From Diphasiastrum complanatum (taxonomy: Eukaryota; Streptophyta; Lycopodiopsida; Lycopodiales; Lycopodiaceae): a stretch of DNA of 64,000 nucleotides. The stretch lies in the NCBI GenBank assembly GCA_029204225.1, contig MU832079.1, positions 1 through 64,000 of the forward strand, read 5' to 3'. The notes beneath the pieces are model-generated. The model ran no database searches. It saw only the letters and a list, made by a program, of their open reading frames with translations, and was not told the DNA's origin. Made by a program: the position numbers and the translations under genes. Positions 1 to 10,611 of this stretch are shown here, piece by piece; the first letter of the stretch is position 1; each line of letters opens with the position of its first letter.

Positions 1-361
1 GGCACCTCAACTTTGCAAGTTTGAAGACGCTGAAGACATTTAATATGGTAGAAGACACTTCCTACTATTGACCAGCCAGAAAGGCCTGTATTGCGGTAGG
101 GGGGGGGGGGGTGGGGGGTCGGGGGGGGGGGGGGGGCGGTGCATACTTGGAAAGTTTCAAAGGAAACCTTTTCCAATTGATGGAACTAAAGGGTTCTTGA
201 TAAATTTTGATTTGGTTCATAGTGATGTTTGTGGTCCAACGAGGACCGAATCCATTGAAAAATGCATCTATTCTGTGACTTTTATTGATGACTTTTCCTG
301 TTTTACATGGATCTATCCTATGAAGGCTAAATCGGAGACTCACCATGTTATGCCTATATAG
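1..361 (+). mobile_element. Ty1/copia fragment, pre-integrase and start of integrase
   Basis: The translation matches the copia GAG-pre-integrase segment (a GHLNF-like start, then GKFQRKPF) followed by the opening of the integrase core (HSDVCGP and VTFIDDFS). The window begins inside the element, so its left part is not visible. A long guanine run lies between the two segments. To the right it gives way near 361 to unrelated sequence that leads into a gypsy LTR end. The element is broken; this is a fossil piece only. Confidence 0.75.
99..139 (+). repeat. Guanine-rich low-complexity tract
   Basis: Forty-one bases are almost all G, in three runs broken by single T or C bases. It lies where a copia integrase would carry its zinc-binding cysteines. 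It could form a G-quadruplex, or its length could be an assembly or polymerase artefact. Confidence 0.9.
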
Positions 362-662
362 TGGTGGGGCTTCCCTCTTTCCATTCACTCGGTCTACCCA
401 GGAGTCGGTGGATGGAGAGCACGTGCATGAGCAGGATGTATCTCCAGGAGGAATGTATGCAGTGCGATGGGCTGGTGGTATGGGACGCCAGTTATCGTAG
501 GAGGCTTGACTGGGCATGATTATGTCGATAGCTCCAGTGCATGGGGGTGGGTCGGTTTGTGACCCTATGGATGGGCAGATACGGTGCATCACTGGTATGG
601 GGTGTGCGAAACCTTCAAGGCGATTGAAGATCTTAGGGAGTTGTAACATTTGGTATTAGAGC
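361..662 (+). mobile_element. Probable gypsy 5' LTR tail and Met-type primer site
   Basis: The stretch ends in TTGTAACA at 641-648. Three bases later comes TGGTATTAGAGC (651-662), which is close to the TGGTATCAGAGC primer-binding site complementary to initiator tRNA-Met and used by many plant LTR elements. The CA end followed by a primer site marks the right edge of a 5' LTR. Its left edge is not visible, and no partner LTR was found at the other end of the element. Confidence 0.55.
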
Positions 663-1258
663 AGTCAATTACCTTTACAAGGTGTATGCGTTCCCTTATT
701 TGCCTTTGCGTTTTGGTATTCCTTTATTTGGAATGCGGCTGTTTAATTTTTAACCTTTGTTCAAGTTTTATCTTGGAAAAAGGTTGGCATTGTGGATGTA
801 GGCTTGTTTTTTTTTTAAACACGCTATTCACAATAAATTTCCCTTTTTCTATTCAAACCTTGTGTTTCTGGGTTTGTATAAGAAAGAGTTGAAGTTTAGT
901 TTGAATTTGCATAAGGTTGGTTTTGAAATTCTTTAAAAGTTAAAACTTAAAGGCTTTTCTTAATGTTGAAGCAACCTTTTAAACTTTTTAGTTTAAAAAT
1001 GGGTTTGCTTGGTTTTAACCCCTCTTAAGCCTTTGTTTTATTTTTATTTTTATTTTTATTTTAAAAACACACACACAAAGGAACTCGCGGATCCGCACAG
1101 TCTCGGGCCTCAGTGCACAGGGGCCTGAGAGTTAGGATTCCAGATCACGAGGGGGGGGGGCGGTTCGGATCTCTCCCTCTGAAGTCAGAACTTTCCTTTA
1201 AGCACTGTAGGTAGTTTAAAGCTATAGGCCGTACGCAGCCCATGTTTTGGACTGCGGG

Positions 1259-1522
1259 CGTGCATTTTTGGAGAGAGGGAGGGGGAGTATATTCCCTCCT
1301 TTTGTACCTGATCTGCTGCGCAGGCAGCGCCTCTTCTGATTTTGTGTTTGGAAGGGGGGGAGGTTAATACCCTCTCCTGGTAATTATATGCGTGCATTTT
1401 TCGAGAGAGGGAGGGGGAGTATATTCCCTCCTTTTCTACCTGACCTGCTGCAGAGGCAGCGCCTCTTCTGATTTTGTGTTTGGAAGGGGGGGAGGGTAAT
1501 ACCCTCTCCTGGTAATTATATG
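1259..1522 (+). repeat. 132-bp tandem repeat, two copies
   Basis: Copies at 1259-1390 and 1391-1522 have the same length and are almost identical, differing at only a few bases by eye. Each holds a purine-rich block, a TATATTCCCTCC segment and a CTGCTGC...GCAGCGCC segment. The repeat lies in the leader between the primer site and gag of the gypsy element, a place where such elements often carry short tandem arrays. Confidence 0.9.
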
Positions 1523-2177
1523 TGTGATGTGACAAGCAAGGGGAGGGGAGGCAGTGCACTTCCCCACGGCCCCACTTTCAAAACAATTTGCAAACAAAAC
1601 TTTGAAATAAAAGTTTGGTTAATACATAGTTCAACTAAACTTTGAAATATAAGTTAAACTTTAAGCTCTAAGATGAAAAATCTTATGGAAGCTTATGACT
1701 TCTTTTTTATTAAAAGATATGACTAAACCAAATCTTGGTGTCCTTGTCCTTTCTTGGTCGTATTTTCTTCTTCCTCCTCCTCTGTACCTGCAGATCTCCA
1801 AAGGTTGGAGAGGAACTGTAGTACGTAGTTTGAGGTGGGAGAAGGGGCCTTAATTTAATTTAATAGTCTTTTGGAGTCCATGGGCCATGTGGCACCTTTT
1901 GGTAACCCCACATGGTATGAAAGGCCTAGAAGGGACAAATGGGGCCTTTTTTTTGGGCCCCACATGTGCTTTTTGCATGAGGAAAGGGGAAGAGCTTTGA
2001 GGAAGGGGGTAAAGGATGTACGTTCATTTTCCTCTACCCCATTCTCAAAGTTGCTTGTAGAGTTTTTGAGTGCTCAAGTTATCTTGTTTTCTTGACCTCC
2101 AGTTATCAATTTTTAACGGTTTTGGTACCGCTGTTCTCCATTTTTCCACTAGCTTTTTGCTACATATTGCTTTTGCC

Positions 2178-3060
2178 ATGGACACTCCTATGGAAGAAAC
2201 TCGAGCTCCAAGTCCCATCGGGACTGACATGGAGAATATGACGCGTGCAATTAATTTGTTGCAACAACAGATTGTTGACATGCGGGCTAAGCATGAATGG
2301 GCGGAGGCCAAAATGCGGGCTATGACCCAATCTCGACAAGCACTCCTCAAACCCGATGTTTACTCCAAAGTTTTTCACCGGAGAGAAAAAAGATAGACAC
2401 CAGGACGTGATCTTGGCCTGGTTGGATCGATGGACTTCACAATTTCCCATGGACGATCTACCAGATAGCTCGCGGATTGCTACGGCCATCATGTTTTTAC
2501 GTGGTAAGGCGTACTCATGGTGGCAAGATCTTGAAGATCGAGCTACGGTCCCAACTACTTGGGATGACTTTCAGGTAGCCTTTAGGCTGCCTTTATGTCT
2601 GTCCTCGACGATTTTGAGTATTATCATCGATTTGCCACGTTGCAAATGGGGACGAAACCCTTGGACGTCTTTTTACAAGATTTCCAAGAAGCTGCTTCGT
2701 GGTTTGTTAACCGCATAGACGGAGTGCTCCTTAAGCTGCATTTCATATTGGGCTTGCCCAAAGAATATCAGTTGGAGGTCCGCCGCAATCAGCCGACGAT
2801 ACGCACACTGTGACCCGCAAAGAGCAGCAAAGGCCGGAATCCAAAGACAAACTCTCTACGGGCCTTCCTTTCAAAAAGGGCAAGAAGCGAGTGGTTGACG
2901 AAGCTTCCCCTTCGGGAAAGAAGAAGAAGAGCCCTCGGTTGGAGAGAGCTAACTTTGATAAGGCCAAAAGCGAGGGGTTGTGCTTCTCCTGCATGGAATA
3001 GGGGCACCTTTCCAAGGACTGCCCGAAGAGACGGAAGAAGGGTGGCCGCTCCTTTAAGGC
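2178..3060 (+). pseudogene. gypsy gag region, broken
   Basis: The start near 2178 gives MDTPMEETRAPSP and a short heptad-like stretch. The retrotransposon gag core follows, with FTGEKKDRH, AWLDRW, the GKAYSWWQDL signature and TTWDDF. A lysine/arginine-rich tail ends with a CxxC zinc-knuckle remnant near 2980-3020. This matches plant gypsy capsid proteins that pair a Retrotrans_gag domain with a CCHC knuckle. It is a fossil with several breaks. Confidence 0.8.
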
Positions 3061-3118
3061 ACCATGTAATTCTTCTATTCCTTGCATTGATGTATCTTTT
3101 ACTAATGAAACAGTTTGT

Positions 3119-5586
3119 ATGAATTGTTGTTTTAACACTGCGGTTTTTGGACCTCACGACCTCATTCGTATGAGTGGGTTTGTAGGTAGCCAACCCGTGA
3201 GTGTTCTTTTTTACGACGGTTCTACGCATAATTTTATTAATGCTAAGTTGGTGCAGAAGCTGCAGTTGGCAACCGCACCAAGTGACCACAAGTATGCGGT
3301 GGGGAGCAGCAGGTCCGAGACCACTTTGTCCCCCACGTGCCATTGAAGATTCAAAACTATGTAGATAGTTTATCTTTTCATGTTATAAATCTTGATAAGG
3401 TAGATTTAATCCTAGGTAAAGAGTGGTTTTATGCTAGGAATGAGTCGTTAAAGAAAGATTATGTTTCTCATAAGTATATCTTTCTTGCTTAATGGCTCTA
3501 TGGTTTGTCTTAAAGGCGATGAGCCTAATCTACCTTTTGTAACTGCTCATGAAGCTAATCAATGTATTTTGGTTTTGAGTATCATTCGTATTTATGTTAT
3601 CTGAAAGTTGAATCGTACATGGATGCTTTTAGTACTCATCATTTCAATGGTGATGTATCGTCTTTCCCTAAAGCATTGTCTTTTTCTAATGTTAATCTAG
3701 AATCTACGCCTGAGGGCAAAATCTTTAAAAGACTTAAGGAGGAATATAATGATATATTCCCTGAGCAGTTACCTGAGGGTCTGCCCCCCTCACGGGGAGT
3801 AGACCATCACATAGATCTTCTTCCCGACAACTCTCCTATATCGCTTTTTCCCTACAGGATGAGCCCGAAGGAAAAAGATGAAGTTACTAGTCAACTTAAG
3901 GAGTTATTACGTATGGGCCATATTAGGCCTAGTAAGTCCCCTTGGGGAGCTCCTGGTTTGTTAACCGGCAAGAAAGACGATGTTATTTACCTTTGTGTGG
4001 ATTACAAAAAGCTTAATAAAATGACTATTAAGAACCATTATCCCTTACCTCGGATGGACGACTTAATGGACCAATTGAATGGTGCTAAATATTTCACCAA
4101 ATTGGACCTTAGGTCGGGGTACCATCAAATTTGAATCCACGAGGAAAATGTTTCCAAAACGGGTTTTCGTTCTAGGTATAACCATTACGAATTTTTAGTT
4201 TTACCCTTTGGTCTAACTAATGCCCCAGCAACCTTCCAACAGATGATGAACGATATTCTTCATCCATATCTAGGGAAGTTTCTCGTGGTATTTTTGGATG
4301 ACATACTCATTTATAGTAAGACTCTGGAGGAGCATGAGGCGCATTTGCATACAGTCTTAAATAATCTAAGGCAGGCACAGCTATATGCTAAGGAGTCTAA
4401 GTGTGAGTTCTTTCAAACAAGACTCAAGTACTTGGGACATATCGTTTTCGATCGAGGTCTTGAAATCGATTATGATAAGATCCAAAAAGTTCGTGATTGG
4501 CCTATCCTGAAAACCATTAGGGAAGTTAAATCTTTTTTAGGCTTCACAGGGCTTTTCCATAAATTCATTAAAGACTATGCCCTAATTGCATTGCCTCTAA
4601 CGAATCTTCTTAAGGAAGTGAAGAAAGCCAAAAGAAAAACTAAAAAGGGTAATAAGAAGAAAGTCGGAAGGCGTTCGAAAATCAGTCCACCTGTTGTTTG
4701 GACCAATGAACTTAATCAAAGCTTTGAGGCTTTGAAGACGTTAGTGTCTACAGCCCCTATCTTACACATAGTGGACCCTAGCAGACCTTTCCTGGTGGAA
4801 ATGGATGCTAGTGACTATGCGGTGGGTGCAGTCCTTTACCAGGATGGTAGACCTGTGGCTTTCGAAAGCAAGAAGTTGGACCCAGCTCAAAGTAGATATT
4901 CTACTTATGAGAAGGAACTTTTTGTTGTCATCCATGCGCTAAAGATCTAGAGACATTATTTGTACGGATCTAAATTCATGGTTATGACGGATCACGAGTC
5001 TCTTAAGTATATCTGTGATGCCTCAGACCTTAGGGGCCGTAAGGCCTGTTGGTTGGAACTCATTCAGGAGTTCGAATTCGACATTAAGTACCGTCGAGGT
5101 ACGCCGAATTGTGTCGATGATGCTTTAAGCCGGATTGGAGAGGTTAATCAGTTATGCTTTGCTGAATTCCAATCCGAGTTGTATCTTTCTCTGCGAGATG
5201 TTTGTCGGACCGATGAGTTTTTCGGTCGTATTTGGCAAGAAGTCTTGGCAGGAAGCTCTATTGTGAGAAATAATCTTGGAAAGCAGGATTCCAAGAAATC
5301 TCACGAAGAGAAAATACTTGGTGATTATTCCATTCGGAATGGTTTACTTTTCCGTAGAGAAAAAGTTTGTGTACCAGATATCGTAGACATTAGGGCCCAA
5401 ATCCTACATGAGTGCCACGATAGCCCCAACACGGGACACCCTGGTATACAAAGGACACTTGACCTTGTTAAGAGAGAATATTACTGGCCAAAAATGAAAG
5501 GTCATGTCGAGGCTTATGTTCAAAAGTGTGAACATTGCCAAGTTAACCTTCAGACACCATGCATTGCTCCACATGTCACTATGTGA
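3119..5586 (+). pseudogene. gypsy pol region (PR, RT, RH, start of INT), broken
   Basis: An aspartic-protease-like segment (SVLFYDGSTHNFI) lies near 3200-3240. The reverse transcriptase starts near 3750 with the [19 protein letters not shown] and FLDDILIYSK signatures. RNase H is marked by VEMDASDYAVGAVLYQDG and YSTYEKELFVVIHALK near 4795-4950. The integrase zinc finger (H-x3-H...C-x2-C, GHPGIQRT then CEHCQ) lies near 5410-5545, and the integrase core is not seen. The order PR-RT-RH-INT defines Ty3/gypsy. Broken in several places. Confidence 0.88.
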
Positions 5587-6575
5587 GTACCTGGGTCCTC
5601 TCACGGTTATTAGCCATGAAACTACACTATTACACATTTGATTTCCCTTTTATCGTGGGCTGAAGTTGCACACATTTTCACAAGCAAGCAACATTTAGAA
5701 TGTTTCTTCATTAATCAAGTTGTGAATCAATCTTCTCAACGAGATGAACATCGTCGAAATTCAACAAGCAACCATTGGATTTCGGGTTGCTATTACTCCA
5801 ACGGCCTTCAGATAAGCTTTTTAACATGTTCTTAGACTGATGTCATGCATCTGCATAAAACTCGATCAAAATTTGGGATTTCAATCTTCTAGAGTTGCTA
5901 TTGTTCTCAAATGACTGAAAAGAGCTTAATTTCAGCCAATAACCTTCCCAAAACACTCCTTGAATGCTAGTAACTGCTTCTAAGTTTTCTTGGAATGTAC
6001 AAAAAGATTTCTTGGATTACGAGGCGATTTTTTAGCACTCCTTTGATGCTTATGAACTTCTACAATGATTTCCAGATTTTCTGGGGCTGACTTTTACTTC
6101 ACTTTGCTAACTATTCATGGTTATATCAACAGCCATATCTCCTTTTCAAACCAGAATTCACTTAAAAAATCTCTTTCTAGATCTCAATATATACCCTACT
6201 TGCTGCCAGAAATTGTTTTCCAGCCCACCAAGTTTTCTCGCCTCCAATTCATCCGACAATTTGAAATGATCCTTAATCTACGTCCAGTGCTTCCTATTCC
6301 TTTATAGGCAACAACCCTCAATCATAACTGCAAACAAATGCAAGAGTTTTTCAAACGTTTGTTTGGATTATTTGATTCAAACAAAATGTTTGACCCCAAA
6401 ATTGTGATAAATTTTTAGGATGGCTAGAAATTAATACAGCTTTGAAATATTTCAAATTATGTCCCATTAAGTTTAAACATACTATGCAAGAGAAAAAAAT
6501 TTTGAACATGCATGAAACATATCAGAGTTGAAGCATGTCAAAGTTTGCTTATAAGTTTATAGCCACTTTTGCATT
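5587..6575. other. No recognisable gene
   Basis: AT-rich sequence. Short open frames on both strands show no known motif, and no LTR edge for the gypsy element to the left is visible. It is possibly intronic sequence of the IPI1-like gene. Confidence 0.4.
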
Positions 6576-6583
6576 ATTTGTTG

Positions 6584-6804
6584 CAAGGATGCACGTCCGA
6601 GCCGGACGCGGGCAATCCGCGTCCGCGTCCGCGTCCGGCGTCCGGACCCAGATGCGCCCGACCCCCGGACGCGTCCTCGGACGCGTCCCATTTTTTTTTT
6701 TAATTTTTTTTACACTAAATAACAGTCAAAAAACTTTTAAAAAATAAAAAAATAAATAAAAAAAGCGGACACGGACACAGACGCGCGTTCGGACGCTACC
6801 TTAG
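6584..6804. mobile_element. hAT-like MITE candidate with GTCCGCG subterminal repeats
   Basis: The left end reads CAAGGATGCACGTCCGA. The reverse complement of the right end reads CTAAGGTAGCGTCCGAACG. These ends are roughly inverted and resemble hAT termini (CA-x-GG-x-x-G). Inside the left end the hexamer GCGTCC/CGGACG occurs many times (6602-6688), and the right end has CGGACACGGACAC and related words. The middle is a poly-T/poly-A stretch with no coding capacity. No convincing 8-bp target duplication could be seen, so the exact borders and class are uncertain. Confidence 0.45.
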
Positions 6805-7833
6805 GTTGTACGGAACGTATCATTACGTAAAAAATGGAACACATCACATTCCATATGTACTGAACATGAAAAGAATTGAAATCGATATTTCTAACACAAA
6901 AGAAATTTTTTGAAAAAATATTCTGGTATGTAAAGAGTGACAATCTGTATGATGCTGAACTATGGTTTGCAGGAAACAAATGCAATATCATGCCGGACTT
7001 TGGCCATTTCACTGATTTTCTGACTCGAATTTAGGGTAGATTTTGCTGACTTGATGCTGCTCTCACAAGCTTCTGAATCTTTACGACCACAACAGATTCT
7101 CGCTGATTTAGACCTTTTTAATTGTTGATAAGGGACGCAGACAGGCTGCATGTCACACGTCTTAGGCCTTTGAACAGGTAGTTAGATGCTCTAATTACAG
7201 CTGGTCACTTAAGTTTGATTAATATGACCAACTCACACCCGCTAATCATTAGTAACTGGGGACACAATTGACCATATGTACACTCGGTGATAGATTTACT
7301 AGTAATAGCTAAGTAACGTCTGCTTAATGTATTGTGCTAGTCATTATCCCCATAGGTGTAAGTTTATTTATTATTGTATTGGGTCAGGATGTGATTCAGA
7401 TCCTTAGTCCTACAATGTGAATCGGTGCCTAGTGAGATTGGGCTGTACCCACGTTGATTACTTAAAGTGACTTAGTGAGGTCGGGCAGAGGAGATGTACT
7501 CAAGGAGGGAGATAGGTCAGTGGGGCCCAGTAGCACGTTGGTGGACCTAGGACCTAAGAGGAGAAGGGGGAGGAGTATAGATATACCTGCCAGCTAGTGA
7601 TCCTGACCAATGTCATCAACACCCGAGAGATCCTTATTCATCGGGAATATTAGCATTACATTTGAGGGTGTCATTAATCATTTAAAATTGAGCCTTGCTG
7701 AAAGCTATGAGCCCTAAACTGTACAGATCCTCTGATTGAATTTTGAATTTGAGAAAGCACAACAATTTAACGCTCACATTTTTGCATGAAATTGAATAGA
7801 AAAGTTTTTTTTGGTCAAATCCAAGACATGCAC
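6805..7833 (-). other. Start of IPI1-like intron 3, no exon seen
   Basis: The stretch lies downstream of exon 3 on the minus strand and begins with a GTGCATG donor at 7833. I looked for the next conserved IPI1 segment (the ALLGLRDLF-like helix and following armadillo-type repeats) in minus frames down to about 5600 and found none. 7200-7660 has a different, patchy composition and may be old repeat DNA. Confidence 0.4.
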
Positions 7834-7956
7834 CTTTCCTCACACGTTCACTGTAATGAGTTGTCTGACCAAGAAGTTCTTTCAACGTCTGCCTCCTCTG
7901 GTTCACTGCGCAGCCATCCTTGTTCTGCAGTAAACTCTGCCCAGGGAGAACAATCG
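7834..7956 (-). CDS. IPI1: IPI1/TEX10-like protein, exon 3
   Basis: This 123-base exon is entered in phase 1 (acceptor AG at 7957-7958) and left in phase 1 (donor GT at 7833-7832). Its translation contains IVLPGQSLLQ and then QTLKELLGQTTHYSERVRK. It is the conserved N-terminal signature of the IPI1/TEX10 family: an IVLPxQS strand, then the first helix of the armadillo-like fold with LTLKELLxQxxHYNxxVRKDA. Known family role: IPI1 acts in the Rix1 complex (PELP1-TEX10-WDR18 in animals) during nucleolar ITS2 processing and 60S subunit maturation. The split codon leaves a G, which would start the expected Asp of VRKD in exon 4. That exon was not found in the window. No break is visible in this exon. 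Confidence 0.87.
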
Positions 7957-8139
7957 CTGCACAAAATCATTGATCACATACCAGCTGATCACTTTTTGCA
8001 TAAGAAATGGAGAAATTGCAATCTCCTACGGAAGGCCAAATGTACCCTAACGCATAGCTCTTGTCAACATCCATACCATCTCACTCAGAAGGATTCAAAA
8101 AACAAAACTAGACATACAATATATTTTTTTCGACCTAAC

Positions 8140-8212
8140 CTTTTGACTTGAACTCCACTTTCGTCACATTTTGAGCAGGCGGCAGCTTTCTTCCAACTTT
8201 ATGTTTCACTTT
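8140..8212 (-). CDS. IPI1: IPI1/TEX10-like protein, exon 2
   Basis: This 73-base exon is bounded by TTTTTCAG at 8213-8220 and by the donor GTTAGG starting at 8139. It translates in phase 0 as KVKHKVGRKLPPAQ, then NVTKVEFKSK. This matches the most conserved motif of plant IPI1 proteins (K-x-K-x-K-x-GRKLPP-x-x-N-x-T...KSK-A). The last base pairs with CG of exon 3 to give the alanine of KSKAIVLP. The 183-base intron 2 (7957-8139) joins exons 2 and 3 in one frame. Three consecutive exons with matching phases and uninterrupted family motifs point to a real, intact host gene rather than a retrocopy. Confidence 0.87.
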
Positions 8213-9763
8213 CTGAAAAATGAAAAATCAGAACTATTTGCAACTGAAACCATCAAGCAAGAGAATAAACTCATAATGTCCGGTCTTTGGAATGCCAATC
8301 CAACCACTCACAAGATTGAAGTTGCAAGCATATCTTTATGAGGTTGGATTGTGCTAGCCCTTGAAGACAAGAAGATATGCAGCTCATGTACCTCAATGAA
8401 GAGGAATATCACTGAAAAATGTCGACTTTCAACTATCCGTTTTTTTATTCTACACAATTAAAAGTAAAGACTCGATGACAATAAAATTTCAACTAGAAGG
8501 CCCCTTGAAGGAATGCTGGTAATAAAGATATACCGGTGTACTTTATTCTCAACATAATACGACAAATAGGTAAGAGGAGTTACCAAACCAAGAACGGTAC
8601 AGCAATTTACAATTGATGACAACTGTATAATTTGCACTTACATAGCCATACTTCCATGCATCACTTTTGTAAAGCCACACAATTTTTCTAGCAGAATCCA
8701 GAATAATAATATATGACAACAGATATGGTTGCAAACAAGCATATACGGGTTTTGATGTGCAGCAATTCTGTGAATTCAGTTGAGGAAGAAGATTGTTTGA
8801 TACCATCAAAGGGTGGAACTTAGATTACAATTGCCTAAATATACTCTCTAGGTGTCTCTCACTTACATTAGACGAGTATGGGTGGCCTAACTTAGGTTAT
8901 GGCCGATTTTTCCAAAACCATTTCCAACAACGCACAGTGAAGGGCATAATTGAACTGTTGGCTATCATCATCCAGTGATGTATTACAGTCTAGTACCATT
9001 CATGAGGGATCAACTTAGAGACTCCTCACATCCAGTTCACTTTATGGTCAAACACAGCCATACAACCAAAACAGCAAAACAAGGCTCAACAGATAATAAT
9101 TGGAACAGTGTAATTAGTGATGTTCTTAGCGTCCAACAAAGCCCCAGTAATGTAATATCTGACTATGTTCCAACAACCACATCATAGCACTAGACTTTGC
9201 AAAGCAAGTATCTCCAATCTTGATTCTGAATATCACCATTGTTTACTTTAACATAAGCTTCCATTATATGATGATAATGCAAAACAAGAAATCATCTCTA
9301 CTAGAGAAAACCAAAGGAAGGTCTCAAAAGGAACGAGGGACATAAACGATCTAAAAATAGTAAAAAAATCACATCTAAAGGATGAGTCAAGTTCCCAAGT
9401 GAGGACTGTCTTTCCTAATTAGTACCTGGCAAGCATTCTTGCAATACCCCAATTTATTTTCAATTATTATTTTCCTTTGACATTTACTTAAATCTATTCT
9501 TGATCACTCTCTGAGGCCATGCAAAGCATAGAAGGCATTTTCAACATACACCTCCTAGAAAAGTGCTCTCCTCTAAGTTTTCTGAGCATTTAATGCTTGC
9601 ACGTGTGGACAATACGGTCCCTAGTGACATGGCAGACCTCTTGTTGACCTCACCTTTGCACTGTGCTTTACGATGACCAATTTGGTGCCATGTAGCCAAA
9701 GTTATGATCGTCAAAAGTTTGGCAATTTTTGGAGCAAAATTTGCAAAATTTCGATGATGCATG
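8213..9763 (-). other. IPI1-like intron 1, unassigned part
   Basis: Between exon 2 and the repeat block that begins near 9.8 kb, frames on both strands give only short, motif-free translations. The 73-residue minus frame at 9541-9762 resembles nothing known to me. It appears to be ordinary intronic sequence. Confidence 0.45.
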
Positions 9764-10600
9764 TTGGAAAGTGAACAGTGGGTTGACTTTGCCTCAATTG
9801 AATAATCATTTTGGCATCACTCTGAATGTTTTAAATACATGCAATAAATGAACTACATTGGTTTGAGCAGTTATTGTGATAGCTGCAATTTAAGGTTTAA
9901 TTGGTAGTTTACGGAAATAAATCCTGTAATGCAATGACTAGTTACGGACTACAGGTACAGGCCTACTGGGCTACTCTGCATATATTCCGCAGGCCTCTTT
10001 ACATTTACTGTTGGTTATGTATATTTCTGGTTACGCATTTTATATTAGTCATGTAAAATGCCCCAGAGCCTTTTTATATGCTTATGACCCGCACTGGGTC
10101 CTTTTTTATGACATTGACTGGCCTTGGGCCCTTATTATATGGTTATATGTGGAGTGGCGACCCGTAGGAGGGCGCACTATTTTCCCTCCACATTTTGCCT
10201 CCCTTTACTTTTGAATTCCTATTTTAGGGTTCATTGGTAGGGTATTTATAGGGGCATTTGTACACTCATTTTTCAGATTATTGATTGGTATTGCTTGGGC
10301 TCTTCGTGGGAGAACCTATTGTCTTGTCTATTGCTTGTAGGGCTTTAGTCTATTGATGTCTTTTATGCTTCATTGATTCAACACCTGAGATTTTGATCAT
10401 AACTTAACTACATGTCGATGTTAGCATGCCAGGCATGCTAGTCATCAAATTGTTCTAATTTATTGATTCCAGTTATTATTTAAAATTGTGAAATGGCCTT
10501 ACTAGGTTATCAATTCGGTCTGATTCAAGGTCACAGTTGGTTTCACCTTATTTAGTGGATAGATGTATCTATCAATTGATTGAAGCAATTTCCTGTAACA
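9764..10600 (+). mobile_element. Possible gypsy LTR and leader
   Basis: The block begins TGTTGGAAAG, has a TATTTATAGG element near 10236-10245 followed by a pyrimidine-rich stretch, and runs directly into a gypsy gag start at about 10612. A weak primer-site-like TAGGTTATCA lies near 10503. Composition and position suit an LTR plus leader, but the edges are not secure and no second copy was found. Confidence 0.35.
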
Positions 10601-10611
10601 AACAATCAATA

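Larger units (their letters stand above)
649..5586 (+). mobile_element. Ty3/gypsy LTR retrotransposon, broken
   Basis: Reading rightward are a primer site, a 1.5-kb leader with a 132-bp tandem repeat, gag, protease, reverse transcriptase, RNase H and the zinc-binding start of integrase, in the gypsy order. The copy has several breaks and loses similarity after about 5586; no 3' LTR follows. It looks old. If the IPI1-like gene continues to the left, this element sits inside one of its introns. Confidence 0.85.

Noticed and set aside
65-649. 194-residue minus frame ending in a proline run
   Set aside because: It is the antisense shadow of the copia fragment and the G-tract; the proline run is just the complement of the guanines.
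1185-1559. 124-residue minus frame with internal repeats (YNYQERVL twice)
   Set aside because: The repeats come from the 132-bp tandem duplication in a gypsy leader; no domain or coding context.
8793-9187. Two plus frames that could be exons
   Set aside because: They are antisense to the IPI1-like gene within its intron 1, have no motif, and show no convincing splice context.
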